Below, one piece after another: positions 48,901-61,190 of a stretch of 64,000 nucleotides of DNA; position 1 is the stretch's first letter, and each line of letters opens with the position of its first letter. The DNA is from Paralvinella palmiformis (lineage: Eukaryota; Annelida; Polychaeta; Terebellida; Alvinellidae): NCBI GenBank assembly GCA_025642065.1, contig JAODUP010000034.1:758501-822500 (forward strand), given 5' to 3'. A program made the position numbers and the translations under genes. A model generated the notes under the pieces. It was not told where the DNA came from. It saw only the letters and a program-made list of their open reading frames with translations, and made no database searches.

Positions 48901-51034
48901 TTAATCATAACATTAATGCTTTGGTATCCCCACCCATATATATATAGTGAACCCAAGTAGTAACTGGAACCAGGACAGCAAGAATATGGGATAAAGTTCA
49001 GTGTGGGAATATCACCAGTGCAAGAACTGACCACAAATTATTTAAATAATTATGGTATAACTGTATAGAGAAACTGGTGTAGTAGACTAGCCTCAATCAA
49101 AATATAATATCAGGTATGATAATATTGACACAGCTAATCTTCTTGTAGTGCAATCTATTATCACCTATATGAGGAAAAACCTCTCACATTTAGTAAATGC
49201 ATGTCAGTACAAACAATAAGTGGTGATCTCCAAGTTCACTAACTCATGACAGGTGATGAAAACTGAATTTTCTACAACGTACTCAGAAAGAAATAGCAAT
49301 GGACATACATAGATGACTAGCCTGGTGGTTGATTAGCTGTATTCAGAAAAGACAATCCTGTCAATTTGGTGGGATAGTTGTGTGCCAATAATTTGTTGAC
49401 CTGCTGGAAGTGTATCAGATAGTAATTTGTCATGTATGTCATCGACAACTTATCAGAATAAATGCAGAATATACAACATTATGTGAACAGAAAGTGGGTT
49501 GTTGTGTACCAAGATAACGCTAGACAGCAAATTCTTTGTTACTTTTCACTTAAGTTATTATTTCAACTGAAAGGTGATCGCCACCCAGCTTAGTATCCAG
49601 ATACTGCTACAAGCTATTACATTTCTTTTCCATAGCCCACAAAGCTTTGGGCAGGAAAAACTACCAGAGATAAGAGGTGAAAAAGAATTTGGCAAAAGAT
49701 TCACATTAAAGACGGAATTCTTTTACACAGAAAGACTCCAGAAACATATTAGTAAGGCGGAGAAACAAAATAGATAATGGTACAGATTATATCTGTGACT
49801 AAAATTATAAGGCTATTCTTTTATCCTAACATGAATTATATCTATCAAATGAACATAAACTTTTGACCTGATATTTGCTAAACACTATTTTGTACATACA
49901 TACTTACATTGGTACTATTTGTGTGACAGACTGAAGTAATGTATGTAGATGAAGAGACTGTATATTAATTTGATTTCTTGTCTCTTCATCTATTTCAGGT
50001 TCCTCTCCTTCAGGAATTCTTATAACTGTAACGTAAAACAAAATCAGTTTGAACTATGAACTTTGTTTAATGCAAAAGGTAAATAATATTTTGCCTGTTT
50101 AGGTACCAATTTGGAATAGGTATAGCATTAACACTTATTATTACACCAATTTATTGAAAACTACACAAGAAATAAGATTTTGAACCTGGATAAAAATGAA
50201 GTACAATCATATGAAGAATGGCCTTCAGGTAATAAGTGTGGGCTGATACAAGATTAAGAAGGAAGTTCTGATATTCTTGTACCAACGTGGTACCTCGTGA
50301 TGTCCATTCAATCTTCTGAAAACAAAATCAAGCATTGCCATTAAGAGTTATATCAAAAATTTACATATCAAACAGAACAGAAAAACCCTTAAAACATGTT
50401 AATGCTAAAAAAAACAGCCGTAATAACATAACAGTAATTTCTTCCTAGTAACAAAAATTTTATTATATGAACTTGTTTTAAACCATAGGTTATATCAAGT
50501 AAACACACCAATACAACACCAATAAGTGTTTCTACTTTCTTATCCATCTCAGCAATAGAACTCCGAAGTCCCTGGAGATACTGTAACAGGTCATCATCCT
50601 GAAAAATGTTAAGTTAATGGAGGAAAATATCTTTCACTCAGTACTGTATTCTAAACAACAGATTAATGCTTTACGCTGTAAAGTTAAAAGCAGCAATTTC
50701 CAAAAATAAATAGAAAATGTACACACACACACACTTAGGAAAACTTAATTATGGATTACTTACAGGTAGTAATGGATTTCCCAGGTGACTTAGCAAGATA
50801 TCATAATCCTTGGATAAACCCTGTAAGGTGATTTGATTTACTTAATTTACATTTAGCCAATAATGTGGGGAGATGATAATCTACATAGAATTTGATTCAA
50901 ACAATGCACACAGTTCAATATAAACTTAACTCATAAACAATAGCGCAAATGACAACTGTTCATTCCATACTCACTTGTCTGTATTTAAGCAAAGTTTGCT
51001 GAATCTGTTTTGGAGTTGGGACTTTTTGTGCCAT
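42906..51034 (-). CDS. RRN3: RNA polymerase I-specific transcription initiation factor RRN3 (TIF-IA); complete, 15 coding exons
   Basis: By family this nuclear/nucleolar HEAT-repeat protein bridges Pol I to the SL1/TIF-IB promoter complex and controls rRNA synthesis with growth. I joined exons in transcript order: 51034-50975, 50820-50764, 50598-50509, 50315-50186, 50025-49908, 48793-48625, 46021-45947, 45069-44961, 44829-44699, 44487-44357, 44230-44055, 43913-43805, 43688-43539, 43309-43231, 43067-42906. They sum to 1746 bases (581 aa plus TAA) with phases matching at every junction. Family landmarks are LLNLVSAHTYYL in exon 4, LELIIDKMTRLD in exon 6, an acidic Asp/Glu run near residues 219-227, LLPTYASCHVQF near 300, FLARAKF in exon 10, YAVCQAIFYVLAFRHK in exon 11, and FFPFDPYLL near 492-500. 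Human RRN3 is 651 aa; this one is shorter mainly around the acidic region and C-terminal tail. The start is the ATG of MAQKVPTPKQIQQ, just after a splice acceptor (TTTCAG, 51047-51052), so an upstream non-coding exon is likely. Confidence 0.95.
46022..48624 (-). other. Largest RRN3 intron (2.6 kb)
   Basis: It lies between the exon ending RLD (donor GTATGT at 48624) and the exon starting VRCPRER (acceptor TTTTAG at 46022). The sequence is AT-rich and unique-looking, and I see no coding exon or clear transposon in it. Confidence 0.8.
48794..49907 (-). other. RRN3 intron between exons 5 and 6
   Basis: This 1.1 kb interval separates the exon ending IVPM from the exon starting APKVLL. The Met codon is split across the junction (AT|G), which supports the model. 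Short open frames inside have no recognisable domain. Confidence 0.8.
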
Positions 51035-51121
51035 TGTCCTGGTCTTCTGAAACAGGCATAACCAATATAAACTATTGTGAACATCCAGCTAAACCTTTAG
51101 CCAGAAAATGGACATTTTATG

Positions 51122-52119
51122 TAATTGACACATTGTTTGCTGTAATTGTTTTCCTCTGATGTGGCTTCTAGTACTAAGGTCATTCTTTGCATGGCCTCAT
51201 TTACCGTTCCGTTCAATTACACACCCTCACACATTTCAATAATAATAGATAGATAGACCAAAAATAACATCTGCCTTTAATAGTTTATGGAGGTGGCCGT
51301 ATTGGTCATAGTGCGGCCCTTTTCGTATCACAGCCGATTTGGACCTTCACCTTTTGTAGATTCCTGTGCATCAAACAGATTAATTGTGATCCGGATCATC
51401 TGACACCTCTAGATGATAAATCGCCATGTGCTGGCTGGCTATTCCCAGACAGCCTTGGTACAAGCGACAGTCTGACCCCGACTACATTACACATAAATTA
51501 TTACTTAACAACAGGCCGATGCCACGATACTCACTGGGTGTGGGAAAATATCCAGTTTAGTGATGATTACATCTTAAGACTTCGAACGTGCAACAACTCA
51601 ACATGAAATTACCCGCTAAATTCTTAAACATACAGTGACTGAGACTTGTTAACGTGGCGATACCGGTTGGATAATCTTAGCAACTATATAGGAATCATAA
51701 TCTTCCATATTTGTTTCTGTAGTCATGCCTCTGTAATGGATGAATAAACCACATTATGTGTTGTTACAAAAACAGAATACATGTGATCAATCCGAACATC
51801 TAAAAATCATGGGCCTATATTGTCCCCCATTAAGCCGACGGATGACCTTGGAGACCTATGAACTTTACACATTGTGCTCACGTCACTAATTAGAACACAA
51901 TTAAGTTTGACTTCGAAAGACAACAGTGAAAACATGCCTAATTAAAAAAAATCATATATTCATTAATATTCTTGAAAAACAATATTATTGTATTTCCCCC
52001 TAAATTATGCCAAATATTACCTTGCCTTTTTAGTCTGACCCGTGTATAAGACACACTCGCTTCTGGCAGTGATTTCATGGTATCAAAAGTGTGGCCTATA
52101 CAAGAGTATATATACGGTA
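51122..52119 (-). mobile_element. Second pogo-like relic, same family as 41397-42326
   Basis: Two blocks match the first copy in the same order: GACACATTGTTTGC ... GGTCATTCTTTGC near 51126-51190, and the 3' block at about 51905-52119 (AATATTATTGTATTTCC ... AAATTATGCCAAATATTACC). It ends in TATATATACGGTA. The middle (51360-51840) differs, so the copies have diverged or exchanged interiors. It sits just upstream of the RRN3 start codon. Confidence 0.65.
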
Positions 52120-52188
52120 GTTATCCAAGGATTGGCAAACCGTAACCATACCAAATATTAACATGTGGATCCAAATGGCATAATGATA

Positions 52189-52330
52189 GTGAGGTCCGGT
52201 GGCCTAGCAGTTAAGCACCTAGCACTAAGGGTCACAGGTTCAATTCAAGCAAGAGGTCATTAAGTTATGGGTGATTATCATTATCATTCCATTGCCCATC
52301 TTCAGTGTAAAACGTCGAGGATAAACTAGA
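52189..52330 (+). mobile_element. tRNA-like SINE fragment
   Basis: TGGCCTAGCAGTTAAGC (A box) and CACAGGTTCAATTC (B box) lie 26 bases apart, followed by a short ATTATCATTATC run. No cloverleaf stem pairs. Confidence 0.5.
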
Positions 52331-52631
52331 TCTATTACTAGTGTTACAAACCATCTTGACAACTGGGGCCTTTCCGAAATAGAACTGTCCCATTTCACAA
52401 CTGATGTGGTTTTAAGAATGCTTGCCCATTTCGCAACCATGTGGGAATGAAATGTCACACTGTTATTTCTCTATTTTCTGTATTATTGGTGACTTATCTA
52501 GCAAAATTACATGTTGTGAAAATTAAATTGAATATAATTATAAATGACAGAGTTGTTGAAATGGTCCAGGGAAGCAGACTGTTTCAATAACTTCAAATAA
52601 ACTGGCCAATAATACACAAGTTACATAGATA

Positions 52632-53708
52632 CAGGGTTGGCTTTCTCCCCAGCCATGGGGAGAAATACCTTTCTGCTCGGGAGAAATGGCAGAAACTGGG
52701 GAGAAACTTCCAGATGTGTTTATTTTAAGGTGCAAAGCACAACCATGTGTAAGCCATGGTATCACCAAGTACATTTGTACAGGGATACAATTAAATTATT
52801 AATGTTTTCATCTGTTTAATAATGTTTAAGAAAAACACCAAAGTGCTTCCAGACATAATCTTGCTGTCTCATACCTTTTAATTTGTTGAATGTTATGTGG
52901 TAATGTGTAAAAGAAAACTACAAACCTGCAAGATAAAGCAATTTGTCCGGCCACAATATTCAACATTTACAAAGTATAAATTTGTATGTGCACCTCAAGG
53001 GACTATATCAAGAATAACTAACTAATCTGCTGAGACTGATAACCCCCATCAGTGTCACATTAATCTAGTCAATATGTTTATGAAGTTTATCTACCATATT
53101 ATAATTAAGCAGTGCAGATACTTCCATATGCTATGGTGTAATAACACTCACCCACTGCTGCATATTTAATATGCAGCAGTGGATGAGTGTTATTACACAA
53201 CAGCATCTCGTCACAGTAATACATGCATGTAGTTATTACTACAGACTACATGATGTTGTCAGTAGTATTCAAGCATGACTAACACATCATCACCCTCCTC
53301 ATAGTTGATTGGGTAGTTGATAGTGTTATGTTGCCTTGCATAACAAAGCAGTCATTATAAAATCAAATTTATTCAGCATTATAATGTATATCACTTCACA
53401 GATACAAGAAATAAATAATCTCAATCTTTTATCTCACAATCTTAAATGTGATGAATTATTGACATACACTTTAAATAAGTATGTGGCATGTGGACAGGAT
53501 TTATAATTAAATAATTTATGCTTATGTACATTGGTTTCAAACTGTTATTGTTAAAGTCTCTAGTATTAATTTGGTATTTTCATGGCAATTTTCACCAAAT
53601 TTAGTTGCTCCCCTTTCTCCCACGGGCAGAAAGTATTTCTGCCATATAGGCAGAAACTGCATAATTACTGTGGTTTATACCATGTAGGGAAGAAACCTGC
53701 CAACCCTG
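52632..53708. mobile_element. hAT-like element, 1.08 kb, perfect 8-bp target duplication
   Basis: CATAGATA flanks the element on both sides (52624-52631 and 53709-53716). The ends are CAGGGTTGGC and its exact complement GCCAACCCTG. Just inside both ends are GGGAGAAA/CAGAAA-type repeats around GGCAGAAACT. A strong palindrome lies at 53137-53197. No transposase frame was found, so it is non-autonomous. Confidence 0.88.
53137..53197. repeat. 61-base palindrome inside the hAT-like element
   Basis: Arms of about 29 bases (TGTAATAACACTCACCCACT... and its complement ending ATGAGTGTTATTACA) pair with about one mismatch around a short TTA centre. Confidence 0.9.
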
Positions 53709-53716
53709 CATAGATA

Positions 53717-54991
53717 TATGAATTCATTACTTTCTGAAAACCAAAAAATTATTTACCTAATTTGAACATTTCAAAATGGCCCGCTTCCCGTTTCAAAACG
53801 AGACATAATCTTATTTATTTGAGCTGCAATAACGAATTTATACATGACTGTCAGTTATTGTGTTTTTAAGAACATTAAATATACATATATAAATGCATAC
53901 AAACACAAGCAAAAATAATAAATTCCTATTTTACAAAATGGTACACGATCAAGTGGTTGCGAAACAGGCTTCTCATCTTACAGCCACAAGGCTGGCGGAG
54001 CAGTTACGAAACGGGAAGGTACCATTTTAAAACGGGCACAGTAACCTGTTTCGCAACTGATGGTCATGGTGCCTTGGTCGGTGGCAAAACGGAACACTAC
54101 AGTTACTAGTCTATTATTACTATTACACTGTACTGTAGACTAATCCATAACACCAACACTGTAAGGCACTAAATGAATAAATGTAGATAGTCTAACTATT
54201 TTTACCTCAACGTCACTAGATCTAGACTTAAGTCAAGACTAGTCTAATATTCTCCAGTCCAGACCTACTCAGTCAATGAATGATCAGACGTCGAGACAGT
54301 CTGATATTTATTATATATGTTAACTGTATGACTCTACTGAATAATAAACTCACATATATGTCAAATGTTGTTGTATCTATCTTTCATATTTGGAATTACC
54401 ATTGGAATTGGTTAAATGGTACAATAAACAAGTTAACTGTAGTAAACATTTCAACATGTGCCTGTGTGCCAATCCATGCATTGCATACTCTCCCTCCCAA
54501 ATGACTTCCTGTGTTGTTTCGCATAAATACTAAAATTTTAAACATACACTTAAATATATAATATATATAAAACTCTCTGAAATAAAAAAATATGATTTAT
54601 TTGAAAGTTACATACAGTTTGAAAGCCTTGTTTTTGAGATTATACCAGATGGCACATTTGGCTAGTTTCTTGGTCTTTCACTAGGCTACGCCACTTTAGT
54701 AGTGATTTTCACTAGTTCCCTCGTCGTTCACTACGTTGCGCCACTCAATAAATTGATGCTGGATTTACGGAATGTAGAGGCTATGTTTGTTGATTTATTT
54801 CGTTCTTATTTCAAGTGTACCTAGTATTCGCAGGAAACCACCGAAATTTCGCATGTCATAGCTTCCATCTAAATTCATTCTAGTCTTAGAAACTTCATCC
54901 CACTATTGACATGACTCTGTTTTAATCTATTTTAATTTTTTTAACAGAATTGCAGGTAAAAGTACACTTGATTGAAGTGCATGATCAAGTA

Positions 54992-54998
<7 letters not shown>
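53717..54998. other. Intergenic with GAAACGGG-rich and duplicated segments
   Basis: At 53770-54090 the motif GAAACGGGAAG and its complement recur, and TTTCGCAACTGATGG near 54050 echoes TTTCACAACTGATGTGG at 52395-52412. At 54660-54750 a phrase with TTTCACTAGGCTACGCCACT is repeated imperfectly (TTCACTACGTTGCGCCACT). No gene was recognised. Confidence 0.5.
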
Positions 54999-55054
<56 letters not shown>

Positions 55055-55100
55055 TATTGAATTGCAAAAACGAGTAATTAGAACCATATGTAAAGTACAG

Positions 55101-55141
<41 letters not shown>

Positions 55142-55185
55142 TGCTGTATTGCAAAACGAGAAATTAGAACCACATGTAAAGTACA

Positions 55186-55225
<40 letters not shown>
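54999..55225. repeat. Duplicated (TA)n block with intervening 40-base unit
   Basis: Three (TA)n arrays (54999-55035, 55105-55140, 55187-55224) are separated by two near-identical units (TTGCAAAAACGAGTAATTAG.. and TTGCAAAACGAGAAATTAG.., both ending AAGTACAGTAT). A (CA)n run follows the first array. Replication slippage or unequal exchange would explain it. Confidence 0.9.
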
Positions 55226-55229
<4 letters not shown>

Positions 55230-56640
55230 GCCATAATGAACCACTATTTAGAAAAATTGAGATTTTGAAAATTAAAGATCAATAGACATTCCCAACTAAT
55301 TTTCGCGGACTTTTACACTTATTATAAATGGCCAAAGATGTGCATTGAAGAAACACTATGGGAAAGCCACTGCCTATGGACTACATAAACTTTCGCTACG
55401 AATACGGCAATCCGCTTGTACACCGGAAATGTGTTCTGCGAACTACCACATATACTGACATAGAACTTCCAATTTAATCTAATTTGTTTACTTAATCAGT
55501 CTTCTTTGAATAGAAATATACTAAATATCACCTTATCTTTCATTTTCCCTTACTGACTTTTGGAATCGTGGAGTATTATCACCGTCAATGATCGTTAAAA
55601 TTTTCGCGTACACACTGAAAAGGAACAGGGATCCAGACTCTGCGATTAACACGAGTAGTAGTTCTAAATCCTGCCGCCAGATGTCACAAGCTTAATTGAC
55701 ACGGTCTATTCGAATATGAAATAATCCTTTTTATGAATAAACATAGTTAGAACAAATTACGTACTTATTCTTTTGATAAGATTTTTAGTTTAATCATGAG
55801 ATTCAGAGTAGGCTCATAACCAGGCTATCACGTCAGCTGTATATTCAAAGGTGTGACTTCACTTTTGCTAGAAAATTACCTTTATTTGAATTTCCCAAAA
55901 TATGGAACAAATGGAGTTGTTGTGCTCGTAATGCATTCATTTCTCAGTCTAAGCTGAAAAAGGCAACTAAAGGCTTAACTGTCGTCTCACTATGCAAGTA
56001 ATATAAAGGTGCAAAGACCGTCAAAAAGTATTTCAAAGAAAATCCGTAATTTAAGGTACAACACAGGCAAATGCATGCTGAAATGAATACCTACCACGTC
56101 TACAGACACATTATAGAAATAGAATTATATAAATTTGAATGACGAAAGTATTTAATCTAATTAGACTAGGAAGAAGAGGCAAGAATCAACAAAATAAAAC
56201 CTCGATTTATTCTATCAACGTTGGACTACCTCGTTAGATATAAAGCTACTTTGGTTGCGACGAAAATGCTCGGGCTCACAGACTCCAACCGACCCGACTC
56301 CAATAGAACCAGACAAAGAAAGGAAATTTAGAAAGGAGTTAAAGATTATATGAAGTGGCCAGATACTAGATCGACTAAAATCGACCTGAGATTGAAAACA
56401 GTACTAAGAAGGTTGATCAATACTCAGAAGATAGCCATTGACTCTGCATCTCCAGCATGCCAGGTAAGTTAAGTAGCACATAACATATCAAGATCATCTA
56501 CACAAATGATGATACACTCAAGAATAAAATGAGGGAACTCAGTCTGATTGGGAGTGCTGTAAAGCCTGATATAGTCATTATACATGTAGTAAGTGTATGA
56601 GAAGTTTGCAGCCAGCAAATTAAAATAGAGAGTTTTTATT
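55226..56640. other. Intergenic, no recognised feature
   Basis: No credible gene. The short open frames here have no domain. Confidence 0.55.
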
Positions 56641-56656
56641 GGTTCACAAATGTTGA

Positions 56657-56658
<2 letters not shown>

Positions 56659-56703
<45 letters not shown>
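56659..56703. repeat. (TA)n microsatellite
   Basis: About 22 TA units immediately before LINE endonuclease-like sequence. Confidence 0.95.
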
Positions 56704-56705
<2 letters not shown>

Positions 56706-57974
56706 TAGAGGCGTATCCATTCTTGTAGCAGACGATCTGACGATCAGTATCAGCGTCATAAACATTGTTAACAGTGAGAACGTATGGTTGGAGATGCAAA
56801 CTAGAAATAACCGTAAGGTCATTTTACGTTGTGTAATTCGAAGCTCGTCAAGCAAACCGAATGATGATGAAAATCTGCATAGCATCTTGGCCCCACGATG
56901 TCGACCCAAAATACAGTCGATGTGATAATCATGGGTGATTTTAACCAGCCAGAGATTGATTGGGAATCTGTCACTACAGAGAAAAAAGTAAACCACACCA
57001 GCCAGCCCTTCATTGATCCAACTACATGCGCATACTTGTATCAGCTTGTGACTCCAACAGTGAAGACTCTATTGACAACCTAGAATATCATGCAGGCATA
57101 GGGCTAAGCGACCACCTTGTGATCTCTATCCTGATTGTGAAAATAAAATTGCCCGAAGAAATGTACTCCATGAGTTTATTCAATTACAACAAGGGTGATT
57201 ATGAAGCAATAAATGGAAATCTAATAGGCATTGACTGGCTATTTAAATTCCTAGGTTTGATTACAGAAGAAATTTGAATACACCTTTTTCAAACAGGCCA
57301 GATGGAGAAATATATCCCGGAATCAGTACTCAAAAAGAAGACATAGATGATAAAAGAAGTCACAGCCAAACAAAGAAAGAAGCAGCATGCATGGAAGAAA
57401 TATAAGGAATTAGGTAATGAATAGGATTATGTATGAGTGAATAAGGAAAAACTGAGTTAACCACGACGACAAGAAACTTGTTTAGGAAATTTGAATACAA
57501 CTTGGTAGTCAATGTGAAACAGAACCCAAGGCGTTTTGAAGTTATTGTAAGTAAAAATTAAAGAAAAAAAAACAGAACTAAACCCGGTGATCTAAAAATG
57601 TCAGATGGCAAGCTCAGGTGTAATGAAAAAACAAAACTGACTTACTCAATCATTTTCGTGGGTGTTTCATGAAAATACAGATATTCCAGCCATGACACCC
57701 AAATATATGAACCAGAATAGTGTCAACATATGCTTCTCAACAGACATCATTGAAAAGAAAGTAAAAGTAACCAAGTCAGTCAGCTGAATCAGATGGCTTC
57801 CATCCAAATGAGTTGAGTAATATCTCCCCTTCAAATAAACTACTACTGAGCATCATCTTCACAAAATCCTATGCAGAAGGACCCCTGCCAATTAACTGCG
57901 AAAAAAATGTCTACATCAAACTCATACACAAGAAGGGGTCGAAAGTCATTCGAGGAAACTATTAATACCTTAAT

Positions 57975-58545
57975 GATATATCTCTGATTTTTGTGACAAG
58001 TAGCACATAGTTAGGTGTAATTATACATGACAAACATCAAGATAATGATGATATCATGAGATGTGTTAAATCACTTTATCCAAAAAAAGAAAATGCTTAT
58101 CAGTCGCTTCAAAACATGTTCCTCCAGTATTAAAGTAAAATTATTTAGATAATTCCTTTGCAATGCCTATAGTTGTCATTTATCGTCAACGTATATAAAC
58201 AGTATCCGTATAAACGTGTTGTAGTGCCCTTTAATAATATATACAGAACATTATTTGGTATTTTAAGGAGGGAGAGTTTGTCTGCAATAATATGTCAATA
58301 ATAATATTGATTCATTTGGGGTGCTGGATCACAAAAATTGTTATAGTTTTAAAACACGTTTAGGTGTTACTAGCAATTTGCTAGTACAATGTATTGTTTC
58401 TAGTTTGTTTTACTATGATTCTAGCTCTTGTGATAGATGGACGAAAATACTTATTGTCTTATTTGTTATGTGTATTATATACTTCACTGCATCATATGTA
58501 TATGGAATTTTATATTGTGAAATAAAATTGATGGAATTTAATTGT
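57975..58545 (+). mobile_element. Insert 1: 3' end of a second LINE family
   Basis: It reads LGVIIHDKHQDNDDIMRCVKSLYPKKENAYQS and FNNIYRTLFGILRRESLSAII. These align with YLGMLVHDKLHDEEDIMRHLKYL and YNNIYRKLFGVRRGISISAIY in insert 2. The host CR1-like reading stops just before and resumes just after. Confidence 0.75.
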
Positions 58546-59139
58546 CCAGTCAACCTTACATTGGTGATAGGGAAAATGATGGAGTCAGTAATCGGAGATT
58601 CACTGATAAAACGCTTGATGGATAAAAACCTATTTTATCCAGGACGTTCTTGCATGACACAATTACCGGATACTCTGGAAGTGTGGTTTCTGAGTTGCTG
58701 GTCAGTGATACTCCCATTGACGTAATTTATTTGGATTTTCGAAAGGCTTTTGACACCGTCACTCACCAAAAACTCCTCTAGAACTAGAAGGCATATTGTT
58801 GTAACCGGCAAGCTACTGGAGTGGATACGAGACTTTCTATCTGGACGAAGACAGAGAGTGGTAGTTAATGGAAAGCTGTCAACATATGCAGATATCATCC
58901 CACAAAGAAGTGTGCAAGGTCGTATCCTGTTTTCCATTTTCATAAATGACCTGCCAGACGTAGTCAGGAAATCAACAAACATATTGGCAGATGATACGAA
59001 TCTGTTCCGTGTAGTTCGGACAATTGAATATCACGATATCCTACAATAAGACCTAGACAACCTCATGAAATGGTCACAAAGTGGCAAGTAAGGTTCAATG
59101 AAGCCAAATACACAAGCTTTCATCGGGGCAGCTCAAATC

Positions 59140-60165
<1,026 letters not shown>

Positions 60166-60500
60166 ATCGACAGAGTAGATAGCAAGATATTATTTGAGCT
60201 AAGTTCTGGACCGTCCACTAATATCAGAAGTTGGTCAAAAAGCACGCTACAGTGGGTATATAGCAGACAGTCTTTAGCCAGAGATTTGTAAACGACTGAA
60301 ACTCCATTCCCGTTGAAGTGATCGAAAGGCCTTCACTGATAACATTCAAATCTAGGTTGAACAAGTTTTGACTTGCGGAGCAATACAATATACCACGATC
60401 GTTTTATTTAGTTATCGTTCAAGACCAGAATAAATAATCAGGTAATTCCTCTATATTCTACATATCCGGTATCAATTAAGATATATTATGAGATGTACAT

Positions 60501-60503
<3 letters not shown>

Positions 60504-60552
<49 letters not shown>
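60504..60552. repeat. (TA)n microsatellite
   Basis: About 24 TA units. Confidence 0.95.
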
Positions 60553-60555
<3 letters not shown>

Positions 60556-60689
60556 ACGCCTACACAGGCCTACACATTGGAGAGCATATGAGTTTCAGCA
60601 TGACCATGAGAATTACCCGAAATCACTAAAATGCTAATAAGTTGCCGATAAAAGAGATTTAAAAGGAAGGCAGACGATACTCCCCCCTG

Positions 60690-61190
60690 TCGCGTGTCTT
60701 TTAAAACCTGAATACCTCCACTCAGTGAACTGTTTCATTTAATATACACTTTAAGATCATACCAGTCAAATAAAATCTCCCACATCTGATCCGGGATCAC
60801 TCCAAATGCTTTCCTAACAAAATAATATGGGGGGTTACATCAAAAGTATCATCGGCATCAAGTGAACACGTATGTACCCGTGATTCTCTTCGGGTACAAA
60901 ACTATATAACATCGGTTATCAATTTTGGTACCATCTGCGTACTGCGCCCTTCGATGACTCCAAATTGAGTGTCACTAATTAAACTCGTGTTGCGTTTGTT
61001 ATAAGAGGACAATTTCCATCAATTTGGATAGAGTGTGGGAGATTGTCACTGGCCGGTAATTATTTGGTATCGCTGTACGTATCGTATCACTGTGTGGGTT
61101 CTTTAATAAAGGAATAATAAGTCCGTTCTTGAACTGACATGGCACAATACCGAATTGTAAGCATATATTAAAGGCTACGTTTGTACCGGA
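60690..61190 (-). mobile_element. Decayed non-LTR RT fragment, - strand
   Basis: The reverse strand reads NTSLISDTQFGVIEGRSTQMV then SRVHTCSLDADDTFD, i.e. the QFGFxxGRST block followed by motif A of a non-LTR RT, in broken frames. It is unlike the adjacent + strand LINEs and so represents another family or copy. Confidence 0.6.

Noticed and set aside
54941..55268. Open frames encoding long Ile-Tyr repeats
   Set aside because: They are translations of (TA)n arrays on either strand; the same applies at 56469-56925 and 59872-60182.
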